The notes under the pieces were generated by a model. It did no database searches and was not told where the DNA came from. It was given only the letters and a program-made list of their open reading frames with translations. The position numbers and the translations under genes are program-made. From the NCBI GenBank assembly GCA_039583875.1, contig CM077150.1, positions 6,293,765 through 6,357,764 on the forward strand: a stretch of DNA of 64,000 nt. The letters run 5' to 3'. Source of the stretch: Platanthera guangdongensis (Eukaryota; Streptophyta; Magnoliopsida; Asparagales; Orchidaceae). This document shows, in pieces, positions 38,690 to 49,292 of this stretch (position 1 is the first letter of the stretch; every line of letters starts with the position of its first letter).

Positions 38690-39450
38690 AAAGAAGAGTT
38701 TCAGGTTGAGCAAGACAAAGATAGAGTACGTGAAGCTTAAATTTAACAGTACAAGAAGAACGAATGACTTCGTTATTAAGTTGGATGATCAAAATATTTC
38801 TCGTAGTGAATGTTTCAAATATCTTGAATCGATAGTTCACAAAGACGGAGTTTTCAAATATCTTGAATCGATAGTTCACAAGGACGGAAGTATTGATAAA
38901 GATGTGACACACAGAATACAAGCGGGTTGGTTGAAGTGGAGAGGCGCACCAGCGATCTTACGTGATTGTAAAATACCACTAAAACTTAAGGGCAAGTTTT
39001 ACCATACTGCAATTAGACCCGCGATGTTCTATGGTTCTGAGTGTTGGAGTGAATTGTGTACATAAGCAAAAAATAGAGTTGCGAAGATGAGAATGCTTAG
39101 GTGGATGTGTGGACACGAGACTGGATAAAATTAGTAATGAATGTATCAGGGATAAGACATGAGTAGCACCAATTACAGAGAAGATGCGAGAAGCTCGACT
39201 AAGATGGTTTGAACACATACAAATGAAACCATTAGAGGCACCTATTAGGCGTTGTGAGGATCTAGTCACTAAGCATGTTAAACGAGGGAGGCGTGAATCA
39301 GTAAAGATTTGGAATGAAACTATAAAGAAAGACATGATGTACATGAGCATTAGTGAGATTATGACAAAGGATAGGGCATAATGACGAAAAAGGGTCCATA
39401 TAGCCGACCCCACGATAGTGGGATAAAGGCTTGAGTGTTCTTGTTGTTGT
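38690..39450 (+). pseudogene. LINE (non-LTR) 3' end fragment
   Basis: Fragments of the C-terminal region of a plant LINE reverse-transcriptase protein: FKYLESIVHKDG, VTHRIQAGWLKWRGAPAILRD, LKLKGKFYHTAIRPAMFYGSE, KMRMLRWMCGHE, then MREARLRWFEHIQMKPLEAPI and MTKDRA. The frame is broken at about 39060 and 39120-39180. The tail (ccgaccccacgatagtgggataaaggctt then gttgttgta) is a typical 3' end. A 39-bp in-frame tandem duplication lies at 38813-38890. 5' truncated. Confidence 0.85.
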
Positions 39451-39948
39451 ATAAATTAATATCCGCAAATCAAGTTTAAACTTTAACAATTAAGGTCTTT
39501 TGCTCACGAATAGTGTCCGACAATGAAGAAACATCTTTGTCAACATTTTAGCCAATACCGAAGATAAAATGGTGTAATTCACGTCAAAGTGTTGGAATAG
39601 TGTCAGCGACGTAGGCTTAAAAGGTTGCCGGAGAAGTTCATTGGTTGTTGAGCCTTGCTCCAAATAAAAAAAAACATTAATTGCTAAAATTTAAAGTTAA
39701 ATAACATCCGCCTAGAAATCGGAGACATTGAATTTATCATTTTGAGTGTTTCACTTGAAAACTCAAGAAGAGCATGAAATTAATATTAGATAACAAATTG
39801 AAGAAGAAGATGAAGTGATAATTTATTTTAGCGAGTGTTTAGAAGAACATGCAATTTATTTATGAATTGATGATCAAGAGTAGTAAAATCGAATTTAAAT
39901 TTGGTGCTTTATAGTGGTTAACTGGATGTGAAACAGGGAAACACCTGA
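39451..39948. other. AT-rich unassigned spacer
   Basis: No coding, repeat or RNA signature recognised. Confidence 0.4.
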
Positions 39949-40652
39949 TGTAACGACCCAGGCCCGACCCCTCGTGGGCGAAGCACATTGAGATCATCCG
40001 GGCTATAGCGCAAGCACCCAAAGCCTCTTCGCTCCTATTTCTCGGCCGCGGCGCATTGTTGAGGTCTAATCTCGAACCCGCAACCTATAAAGAGCCTTCA
40101 AACCACTCCTCATCACCAATTGAGCTGCAGCTCAATTGGTGATGAGGAGTGGTTTGCAGCTCAATTGGTGATGAACAGTGGTTTGAAGACTCTTTATCAA
40201 GACGGGGTCTCAAACCCGCAATCTCCTTAATTAAGAGCTTTAAACCACTCCTCATCACCAATTCAGCTGCAGCTCAATTGGTGATGAGGAGTGGTTTGCG
40301 GGCTCTTTATCAAGGAGATTGCGGGTTCGAGATCCCATCTCAACAAGCGCCGCGGCCGAGAAACATGCGTAGAGAGACTTTGTGTTGTTTGGGTTGCAGC
40401 CTGGTGGAGAGACCGGACGTGTTCTTCTGGTGCAGAACCAGAGCAGAGCGGCTCTGGACCGCTGCTCAATTAGTGATGAAGAGTGGTTTGAAAGCTCCTT
40501 ATCAAGTAAGTTGTGGGTTCAAGACCCGGCCTCGGGCCTCAGCAACGCGCCGCGACCAAGAAACAAGCGCGGTGAGACTTTGGGGTGCTTGGGTTATAAC
40601 TCGGACGATCTCAGTGCAGTTCGCCCGTGAAGGTCGGACCTGGATCGTTACA
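39949..40652. mobile_element. Fold-back element of tRNA-like units, third locus
   Basis: Ends TGTAACGACCC and GGATCGTTACA, with head palindromes (gagctgcagctc or cagctgcagctc) near 40127 and 40268 and several units with an A-box-like GCTCAATTGGTGATGA and a B-box-like GGTTCGAGATCC. Same architecture as 5899-7531 and 25109-26864 but more diverged and internally rearranged, with five tRNA-like heads in mixed orientation. No target duplication seen. Confidence 0.7.
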
Positions 40653-40924
40653 GAGCACATGTAGTGTTTTCCAAAATTCATCCAAAGAACTTAAAATGTG
40701 TGTTAATAGCCATATATACCGAGTGCTAATATAAATAAATCTGCAGCTGATGATATATGATACAGGCTGGCTTTACTTCTATACCATCAGTCGCCCCCTA
40801 GTAAAATCTGGGCCTGCCGAGATAGCCAGGCTAGCCAACACTTTGAGAACGGAATTAAACCGTGAGTTTGAGGGCAGTTCTCACGGGTCTCATTTCAATT
40901 TTTGGTCCAATTATTTAGGGGACT
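40653..40924. other. Unassigned spacer
   Basis: Nothing recognised. Confidence 0.3.
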
Positions 40925-41330
40925 TGTTAAAGGCATCACAGTTTTGAATAGACGTATCACATTTTCCTCCTAATTTTTCGCGTCTTTTGAAAATATGTCA
41001 TGTACATTTATTTTTAGAAAAAGTGCTCAACATGAAAGTTGTAGATCTAGACGAGAATTACAACTTTTGTGTCGAACACTTTTTCTAAAAATGTATGTAC
41101 AATGTGTATTTCAAAAATGCTCGAAACCTGAGCGTATTTCTAAACTACGCCTTGTACATTCATTTTTGGAAAAATGTTCAACACCAAAGTTGTAGATCTC
41201 GTCGAGATTTACAACTTTCGTGTTGAACACTTTTTTTAAAAAATATATGTACAAGACATATTTTCAAAAGAGCTAAAAAATTAAGAGAAAGTGCGGTGCG
41301 CATTATCAAAACTACGGTACCCTTAACAAC
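40925..41330. mobile_element. Fold-back MITE, copy B
   Basis: Imperfect inverted termini: TTGTTAAAGGCATCACAGTT at the left and, reverse-complemented, TTGTTAAGGGTACCGTAGTT at the right. The interior repeats the modules of copy A (aaagttgtagatct, aacttt-gtgttgaacactttt, tgtacaagac) twice. The target duplication is unclear because the right end overlaps a 39-bp direct repeat. Confidence 0.6.
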
Positions 41331-41401
41331 TCTCTTGTTTTAGATGGGACTATGCGGTGTCGTAACAACTCTCTTGTTTTAGAGGGGACTATGCGGTGTC
41401 G
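41324..41401. repeat. 39-bp direct tandem duplication
   Basis: Two adjacent copies starting taacaactctcttgttttag at 41324 and 41363, differing at one base. The first copy overlaps the end of MITE copy B. Confidence 0.9.
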
Positions 41402-41877
41402 GGATTTCTTGAAAAAATCAGGAACGTTCAAATTATTTAAGATTATTATAAAACAGCAGCTCCCAGCAGTTACGGGAATATGAGATGACGGTCCAAATGG
41501 AGCTGTCGGGACTAACGTGAAGTCAACGTTATAAAAAGTCTCTTGTCTCCTAGAGACTGTTGGAATTATAAACCGTGGTTAAAGGTCAACACAGCAAAAC
41601 GATTAGTTATATGTCTATTCGGCAATGGTTTGAAAGCGGGGAAAAATGCAGGATCCGGATTGCCTGGATTTTGTAGGGAAACTCCATCGTGAAGTTCCCC
41701 CAATGACATCCGTCCGATTAAAGGGACGGCAAGGATTTAGGTTTTATAAAAAAGTATTTATTTTTTCCCCTGCTTTCAGCTCTCCTGCGTCAACAGCCAT
41801 TTCTCGCGCCTCCGATTAATTATCACATGCTTTCTATCCAGGCAAATTGCAGAAATACTTTTCCACTGCTTTCTCTT
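41402..41877. other. Unassigned spacer
   Basis: No gene recognised; a short TATA-like and pyrimidine-rich stretch lies near 41745-41790, ahead of the repeats and FAR1-like sequence. Confidence 0.3.
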
Positions 41878-42140
41878 GCACCGGCGTTTGCTCCCTCACC
41901 GGAAGACTTGAGGCTCATATGCTCTCATACTCTCTAACGCCGGCGTTTGCTCCCTCACCGGAAGGCCACTTGAGCTCATATGTTCTCATCCTCTCCGGTG
42001 CCGGCGTTTGCCCCCTCACCGGAAAACCACTTGAGGAAAGCCACTTGAGGCTCTCATCTTCTCCGGCGCCGGCGTGTGCTCCCTCACCGGAAGGCCACTT
42101 GAGGCTCTCATCGTCTCTGGCGCTGGCGTGTTCATCTGTT
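41878..42140. repeat. About 60-bp tandem repeat upstream of FAR1-like pseudogene
   Basis: Four to five copies of ccggcgtttgctccctcacc followed by ggaaggccacttgaggctc, with steps of 59-68 bp (starts near 41880, 41940, 42001 and 42069). Related words (atcctctccggtgtcggc) recur near 45240, past the pseudogene. Confidence 0.8.
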
Positions 42141-42802
42141 AAAGAGGGCAAATATTCAGGTAATATGCAGTCGATTTTTTTAACTACAAAATCATCCTTC
42201 AACTGATGATCTTGTAGTCTGGGAGCACATAAATCTTAATGTTACCCTTTGTTCGTCAATCTTTTTTTAATTGTTTCAACTGACGAATGATCTCAGATAT
42301 CAAATAAATGGATAATGCTGATTCAAGTTGGATACCTAGAGAGGGTTTGAAATTTTTTAGTTCAGAGGAGGCATGAAATTTTTGAAGATTTTACGGGGGG
42401 GAAATGAGTTTTAATGTTCGCAAGCACTATGCAAATAAAAGTAAGAAAGATAATGTGATTACATCAAGAAGATTTTTATGCAGTAAGCAAGGACTTTGAG
42501 AGAAAGATAAATGCGATCATCTAGTGATTGAACGAAGACAAGAAACAAGGACTGATTGTTCAGCTCGCATGAGAATTCTATTGAATAGAAGCACAGGTAC
42601 ATATTTTGTGCATGCATTTATAATGAATTTATAACAGATCATAATCACATTCTTCATTATGCAGAATGCACTCATGTGCTCTCATCTCAAAGGAAAATAA
42701 CAGACGTTTAAGCTTTTGAAGTTCAATTAGCCAATGACTCTGGCCTAACACAAAAGAATTCCTTGGACTTCTTTAGTAACCAGGCCGGAGGACGAGCCAA
42801 CG

Positions 42803-43159
42803 TTGGGTTCACTCAAAAAGATCAAAAAAATTATCTCAAAAGCAAATGACAGAGAAATGACACATGAAGAAGTTGGTTTTTTATTGTATTATTTTCAGAA
42901 AAAAACAGTAGACGATCCATCCTTTTTTTATGCAGTTCAACTAGATAATTCAGAGCAAGTAACTAATTTTTTTGGGGTTGATGCTAGAATGCGCTTTGAT
43001 TATGAGCTTTTTGGAGATGTGATAACCTTTAACACCACATTTGCTACAAACAAAGAGTATATATCATTCAGAGTTTCTGCTGGATTCAATCAATATCGAG
43101 AAATCATAATATTTGGGGCTGCTCTATTATATGATGAGACGATTGATTCCTTTTTATGA
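42803..43159 (+). pseudogene. MULE transposase core fragment of FAR1-like pseudogene
   Basis: Longest intact piece of the core domain, 118 codons, with the conserved F-Y-A-V-Q-L-D and D-T/N-T-F-A-T-N-K blocks and a stop replacing the tryptophan-leucine-phenylalanine that normally follows IDSF. Confidence 0.8.
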
Positions 43160-43370
43160 TTGTTTGAGACATTTTTAGAAGTCCACAACCCTATAAAAAC
43201 CTAAAACAATGTTTACGGATAAAGACGCTGCAATGACAAAAGCAGTAAGTCAAGTTATCTCATAAACCAGACATGGCTTGTGCACTTGGCATTTGATGCA
43301 AAATGTTATAAAACACCTTGGTAATCTAATGAAGGATGGTTCATATTTTTTAAGCAATTTTTAAAAAATT

Positions 43371-43994
43371 ATGTCTGAATATGAGAATGAGGAGAAATTT
43401 GAAGTTGCTTGGAATGAAATGTTATCAACATTTTCAGTAGAAGAAAATAGTTGGTTAACTTTGATTTATAAGATTAAAGAAAAGTGGGCAAAATGTTATA
43501 TGAAAACTGCGGTTACTTTAGGGATGATGAGCACGCAACTTAGTGAGAGTTTAAACAAAGACTTAAAAGATTATTTAAAATCCAATTTTGATCTAATATC
43601 CTTTTTCAAACACTTCGAAAGGGTGATCAATGACAAAAGGTATAAAGAGCTACAAGTAGAATTTGATTCAAGAGAAAAAATGTCAAGACTAAGGGTCAAG
43701 TCACTTCCTCTTTTGCAACAATTGGGAGCACCTGCACACCATTGATATTTGAAACTTTTCAGGATCAATGCGAAAAAAAGTTTATCTACATTTGTCAAAC
43801 ATCGGCACGAAAATAATGCATTTTTAATATCATCTTTTATTAAAGAAGACGAATATATGGTATCAAGTGAAAAAACTAATGAAATTGTAACGTGTCAGTG
43901 CATGAAATTTGAGATGTTTGACATTTTGTGTTCTCATGCATTGAAGGTTCTAGATTTATTAGATATAAAATTAATTAAGAAAAATATATTTTGA
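43371..43994 (+). pseudogene. C-terminal part and SWIM finger of FAR1-like pseudogene
   Basis: Two frames joined by a stop and shift near 43745. Encodes FEVAWNEMLSTFSVEENSWL, MMSTQLSESLNKDLKDYLKS and the SWIM finger with C-x-C...C-x-H spacing. Confidence 0.8.
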
Positions 43995-44660
43995 GGCGAT
44001 GGACACGATGTGCTAGAGATGAGATTATGAAGCAGACAGATAGAGATATCAAGGTGAAGTAGTTTATATTCTTGTTTTATTTACTCTTAATATTTTGTTC
44101 TAAATTAATATATTTTATTTGTTCTAGGGTTCTATAAAATCAGACATGACGGATCGCTACAAAGTTATGTCCTATGTTAGCTAATGCAATATTCAAGAAA
44201 GGAGAGATAAAGAAAATGAAAAAGTATTTTGATGAAAATCAAAGCATTTAATGTCATGAGAATAACAAAAACAAAAATATATGAGTGTTTTTTTGTCCGA
44301 AAGAGTTGTTCGCATTTCAATGGACCATCTACTTGTAAATGCAAAAGGTCTAAAAAAAAGAAAGGCAAAAAAGTGGTAAACGATTAAAAAGTTGGGTTGA
44401 AAAATAACCTAAAAAGAGAGAAAAGAACAAATTTCTTGAATATGAAAGAGGTAGGCTTGCAATTGAAGCATTTTATATATTTTTTGTTATTTAATTTTAA
44501 CAAGTTTTAACATTATTTGTTTTTATGGAAGGATTCTAAGGGAAGCAAACAAATGTCAAGACTACCTACACAATTATCAACATCTAAAAGGTTCAGTGGA
44601 GTATTTGATGATTCAAGCCTATTTGTTGATAAGGAAGAATTCAATTTTTTGAAGCTTTAA

Positions 44661-45388
44661 TTGGTGTCATGGATATCAATCAATTGTGATATTAGTCAAT
44701 TTTGAATCAAAGATTCTGTATTTTTTTAAAGATTCTGTATTTGTTCAATTTTGAATCGATTCTGTATTTTAAGGCCTATTTGTTCACACTTCAATACCAG
44801 TTTCATTTAGCATATCGTTTTTGCTCCGACGAGTTTGGACAAAAACAACAATGCCATAGAATGTATGTTTGGCATGGCAACGATAATGATGACCACCAAG
44901 ATATCTCAATACACACCCCGGTTCTGTATTATTTAAAGCCTATTTGTTCAATTTTTGAATCAAGATTTCTTGGTGCGGAGATCTATTAAGACCTTCTAGT
45001 ACTGAAAAATGGCAATCTGTGTATCTACAAGACATGTTATCGGTTAACCCAGGGAAAAAACAACACCAAACAACACTTCAGGTTTTTTCGAGCACAACTC
45101 GATGTTATCGGTTAACCCAGGGAAAAAACAACACCAAACAACACTTCAGGTTTAACCCAGGGATGAAACCTGAAGTGTTGTTTGGTGTTGTTTTTTTCCC
45201 CTTAATCTGGACGGTTGTCATCTCGCATGAATCGCAGATCTCATCCTCTCCGGTGTCGGCATCTCTTTCGCATGAAAGGCAGATCTCTGTTTGCGTGAAT
45301 TTATTTTCACCAATCAAACGACTATGACAGCATAAACCGGATTCCTGGTACATGCGGTCATCCAATAGGATCCAAACGGAGCCTTAAT
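44661..45388. other. Repeat-bearing spacer before Copia-3
   Basis: Contains duplicated phrases (agattctgtatttgttcaattttgaatc) near 44710-44770 and the direct and inverted repeats at 45027-45200. The last bases, ggatccaaacggagcc then TTAA, resemble a Tourist-type terminus, but its partner end is unclear (a candidate is TAAGGCCTATTTGTTC near 44771). Confidence 0.4.
45027..45200. repeat. Direct plus inverted repeat cluster
   Basis: A roughly 52-bp block (gttatcggttaacccaggga and caccaaacaacacttcagg) occurs twice in direct orientation at about 45037 and 45104. Its second half then occurs inverted at about 45166-45197 (cctgaagtgttgtttggtg), giving a strong hairpin. Confidence 0.85.
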
Positions 45389-47013
45389 TGTTCAATTTTC
45401 TCAACGTGGTCAGCAAGATAGCCCAAACACCAAATTAATATCTTCGGAACTACCCAGTTTGCACGCTGAACCTGCGGAAATCCAAGGACTAGAGGTTGCA
45501 CCCAACAAAACAATGGAAGCACAAGAAGATCTTATTATGCATTCACTTCATTACAATCCGAGGCATACATAGCGAGACATGATTTCGCTAGTATTACAGC
45601 TGTAAACAGAAAGGAACAAAACACAAGCCGGGCGGACAGCACTCCAGTCCGCCGAGACCGCGAGGTCGCCGAGACCGCCGAGACCGCTGAGCTCGCCCAA
45701 GCTATGCTGCAAACCGCCGAATACCACGGAGTCCGCCGAGACCGCGAGGCCGCGCGGACAGACCGTTATTCGCCTCCTGCTGAACCCGAACTGAGGAACT
45801 CCCCTACCCGCCTGAAGCCGGCTGACAGGTTATTGAAGCTGGGAAAGTTGAAACAGAACTGACAAGCCGCAGAGCGACCTCCTGCTGAGTCCGCAGAGAC
45901 CGCACACTTCCAAGCACTGACCGAAGTCACAGCCAAACTCCTGGCTCCTTGAAGTTATCCGCGCGACCTGCACACAGCAAACCGTCAGCCTGAAACAATC
46001 CGCGCGGACTGAAAAACACAGACCGCAGCACTCGCCCAACCCAATTTACTGTTCACTCACGTTACTTCTAGTTACTGTAGATGTGCCAGGGGGTCCTATT
46101 TATAGGCCAGGTGAGGAGTGTGGTCACCGCCCATGAGATAGCGACACCGCCCCAGCCCGCGCGAACACAAAACGACTGTCCGCTCAGTCCGCGAGGACTT
46201 AGCCAGTCACCAAGGGAAACCGCCAGGAGCAAGGCAACCAATGACGAACCCTCTCCAGTCCGCCCAAGCTAAGCGGACAAGGCACCAGCCCGCAAAGCTC
46301 CAACTGTTTCAGGACAGCACCCTCTTCAATGGCAGTCCGCACCAACCCGAGGCAGTCCGCAAGACTCACACCTCAATCCGCCACAAGTCCACGACCAAAG
46401 GCAAACAGCAACAGTTCGCCCGGTCACAGCGGACTTGGCGGATACGGCGGACATCATGAACTTGACACCAAGTGTGACCAAGTCCAAAACCATCAAGGGC
46501 CAGTGCGAGCATGGCGGACACAAAGTCCCGTCCGCCAAACACCCTAGCACAGACCGCAACCAGTCCGCGAGCTCCTCGCACTTGTCCAACGCAGCAGCAC
46601 CAAGCCGGACTCCAAACATCAGTCCGCCAACCGGTCACCACAGCAAGACCTGCTGTAACACCTGAGCTCGACAAGGCCTCAGCCAAGCTCAAGGCCCAGT
46701 CCGCAACAGCCCCAACCGCGGACACACCAGTCCGCAAGGCTTCCCGCGAACTCGAACCAACCCGCCAACAGCACAAACTTGCACCCGCGACCACTGAGCA
46801 ATGCACCAGTCCGCAAGCCTCTCTATCCGCAGATACCAGGCCGCACCAAACCGCGGACTCCATGCAACAACCCGCTCAGAACACAGCCGGCTTCCACCAG
46901 ACTTTTCACCAGGCCGCAACCTCAGTCCGCCCAGTCCGCCCAGTCCGCCAAAGCTGTCCGCACAGGCCGCGCGGCCTGTCCCGTCACCCACTTCCACTTC
47001 ACAAATTTCAACA
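45389..47013 (-). repeat. 3' LTR of Copia-3
   Basis: Plus-strand ends TGTTCAATTTTC and ...AAATTTCAACA. Very rich in CAGTCCGC/GTCCGC words through most of its length. The minus-strand TATA-like ctataaatagg is near 46105. Confidence 0.95.
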
Positions 47014-48600
47014 CTCCCCCTTGAAGTGAGAAGTGGTGACCAAGCCCAGCAAGCTGCGCAAGCGTTCAAAGGGCCCCTTCGACAGCGGCTTCGTGAAGAT
47101 GTCAGCAAGATTATCTTCACTCCGAACATGCCCGACCAGCAGAGACCCCTCCAACACCTTCTCCCTGATGAAGTGGTGATCAATCTCTATATACTTGGTC
47201 CTGGCGTGACACACTGGATTGTTTACCAGTTTGAGAGCACTCTCATTGTCACCCCGGAGTAAAGTAGGCCCTTGCACTTCTTCATGAACATCCTCTATGA
47301 GTCTCCTCAACCAAACGGCTTCCCGAGCAGCCAAGGCCGAAGCCTTATACTCCGCCTCCGTGGTTGAAACCGACACCGAGTCCTGCTTCTTGCTACACCA
47401 CGAGATGCTAGCTGAACCGCAAGTGAACACATAACCAGAAGTAGACCTTCGATCATCCGAATCACCGCCATAGTCAGCATCCGTGTACCTGAGCAACGCA
47501 AACTCTGCATCCCTTCCATAGAGAAGTCCCATCTCAGAAGTCATCTTGACATACTTCAGAATTCCCTTCGCCGCCACTAGATGAGATTGCCTTGGTTCAG
47601 CCATATACCGACTTACTCGGCCAACAGCATAAGCTATATCCGGCCTTGTAATTGTCAGATAAATCAAGCTCCCAACAAGAGCCCTGAACACCAAGGGATC
47701 ATTAAGCACCCTTCCCTCATCTCGTCGAAGCTTCAGCCCAGATTCCAGTGGAGTAGAGCACTTCTTCCCTTCGCCCATGCCAAACCGCTTCACAATACGA
47801 TCAGCATACCCTTTCTGGCTAATGAGAATCCCGCACTCCTTCCTCTCCACTTCCAGACCAAGAAAGTGATGCAACTCTCCCAAGTCTTTCATCTCGAAGC
47901 GTATAGCAAGCTCTCCCCTGAGCCTTGCTACTTCCTCCTCCGAGTTCCCTGTGATGATCATATCATCCACATACAGCAGGACCAAGACTCTTAGCTCTCC
48001 CTTCTTCTTGACGAACAAGCTAGAATCCGAGTTAGAAGCCAGGTATCCACAGAACTGCAGGTACTCTGCAATCTTCCCATACCACGCTCGAGGAGCTTGC
48101 TTCAACCCATAGAGAGCCTTCCTGAGTTTGCAGACATAGTCCGGATGCTTCTCAGAGACGAAACCAAGCGGCTGATCCATGAAGATGTCCTTGTCAATCT
48201 CTCCGTAAAGAAAGGCATTCTTCACATCGAGTTGCCACAACCTCCATCCCTTGCTAGCAGCCAAGGCGATCACCACTCTTACAGACGTCATCTTCGCAAC
48301 TGGACTGAATGTCTCCTCATAGTCTTCTCCAAACTGCTGTGAGAATCCTCTAGCGACCAGGCGAGCCTTGAACCGATCAATGCTCCCATCAGCCTTCTTC
48401 TTCAACTTATACACCCACTTGCAAGTAACCGGAGTAATGCCATCAACCTTGGGCACAAGGTCCCAGGTTTCATTCTTCTTCAGAGCATCAATCTCTTCCT
48501 TCATGGCACCTTCCCACTCCTTCACTCCAGTGGCCTCGTTGAAGTTTGCAGGCTCTCGCTCATCCAGAGGACCAGCAAAGAAACAGGAGACAAAGCTCAC
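47008..48600 (-). CDS. Copia-3 reverse transcriptase and RNase H, 530 aa
   Basis: Intact over its length: CKWVYKLKKKADGSIDRFKA, YEETFSPVAKMTSVR, WQLDVKNAFLYGEIDKDIFM, catalytic LLYVDDMIITGN, GSLIYLTITRPDIAYAV, RNase H with YTDADYGGDSDDRRSTSGYV, STTEAEYKASALAAREAVWL, and the tail DNLADIFTKPLSKGPF. The last codons are encoded by the polypurine tract and the stop codon TGA lies in the first bases of the 3' LTR (TGTTGA). The 5' end is joined to integrase only by a frameshift, so no complete Pol can be made. Confidence 0.9.
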   Translation of the reverse strand: MSFVSCFFAGPLDEREPANFNEATGVKEWEGAMKEEIDALKKNETWDLVPKVDGITPVTCKWVYKLKKKADGSIDRFKARLVARGFSQQFGEDYEETFSPVAKMTSVRVVIALAASKGWRLWQLDVKNAFLYGEIDKDIFMDQPLGFVSEKHPDYVCKLRKALYGLKQAPRAWYGKIAEYLQFCGYLASNSDSSLFVKKKGELRVLVLLYVDDMIITGNSEEEVARLRGELAIRFEMKDLGELHHFLGLEVERKECGILISQKGYADRIVKRFGMGEGKKCSTPLESGLKLRRDEGRVLNDPLVFRALVGSLIYLTITRPDIAYAVGRVSRYMAEPRQSHLVAAKGILKYVKMTSEMGLLYGRDAEFALLRYTDADYGGDSDDRRSTSGYVFTCGSASISWCSKKQDSVSVSTTEAEYKASALAAREAVWLRRLIEDVHEEVQGPTLLRGDNESALKLVNNPVCHARTKYIEIDHHFIREKVLEGSLLVGHVRSEDNLADIFTKPLSKGPFERLRSLLGLVTTSHFKGEC

Positions 48601-49292
48601 TGCATTCCCATCACAGTACCGAGCCGTGGCTTAACCACCCTCTTCGATCTCCGAAGACACGGCTCCTTGCTCACGGCTTCCGTTGCTTCTTCATGCTCCA
48701 CTCCTACCTGGGGCAAGCATTGAGCAGTGCTCCCCCTGCTTCCTGAGCCAGAAGGCTCAGCCTCGGAGTTCGAAGCAACAGGAGCTGCTGGTGAAACAAC
48801 AAGCTCCTCTTCCAAGCCTTCAGCAGCCTCCACCGGTGCTTCCTCAACCTTGCTACTTCCGGTAGGCTCCACCGAGCCACCTCCATATGACGTCAGCTCG
48901 TCAAAGACAACGTCTCTTGACACCACGAACTTCTTCGTCACAGGGTCCATGCACTTCCATCCCTTCCTCCGCTCATCATAGCCAACAAAGACAAGTTTCC
49001 TTGCCTTCGCATCCAGCTTTGTCCGTGAAGCATCCGGGACATGCACGTAGCAAGTTGAACCGAACACCCGAAGGTGTCCAACACTCGGCTTCTCCTTCAG
49101 CAACAGCTCAATGAGCGTCTTCATGTTGATAGGGCTGAGTGGCATCCGGTTGATAACATATGCAGCACAAGACATTCCCTCCGCCCAAAGGACCTCGGGA
49201 TATCTTTCGCATGCAGCCAGCATTTGCAGGTTTCCGTCAAATGACGGATCTTCCGCTCCGCTACCCCATTTTGTTGTGGAGTGTGAGCACAT
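48597..49292 (-). pseudogene. Copia-3 integrase C-terminus and linker
   Basis: WAEGMSCAAYVINRMPLSPI, GHLRVFGSTCYVHVPDASR and KLVFVGYDERRKGWKC, the integrase C-terminal block, then a serine/glutamate-rich linker and RRSKRVVKPRLG. A one-base shift near 48615 moves into the reverse-transcriptase frame (normally ...RYCDGNAVSFVSCF). Confidence 0.85.

Larger units (their letters stand above)
42345..44660 (+). pseudogene. FAR1/FHY3-family (MULE transposase-derived) pseudogene
   Basis: Fragments in family order. The FAR1 DNA-binding domain at 42345-42597 (MSFNVRKHYANKSKKDNVITS, RRFLCSKQGL, KDKCDHLV, TRTDCSARM) ends at a donor-like GGTACAT. The linker and MULE transposase core at 42803-43159 have FLLYYFQKKTVDDPSFFYAVQ, DARMRFDYELFGDVITFN and FGAALLYDET. 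A C-terminal part at 43371-43994 ends in a SWIM-type zinc finger CQCMKFEMFDILCSHALKVL. A possible intron 44053-44128 leads to MTDRYKVMSYVS-like sequence. FAR1 proteins are transcription factors derived from Mutator-type transposases. Multiple stops and shifts rule out function. It could be a host FRS pseudogene or a dead FAR1-type MULE; no terminal repeats were found. Confidence 0.75.

Noticed and set aside
39944..40657. Target duplication for the third fold-back locus
   Set aside because: Flanks cctga and gagca do not match; either lost or the ends have been altered.
46366..46863. Long frames in the Copia-3 LTRs (also 52073-52570)
   Set aside because: The CAGTCCGC-rich LTR lacks stops in several frames; the same frames occur in both LTRs and have no domain.
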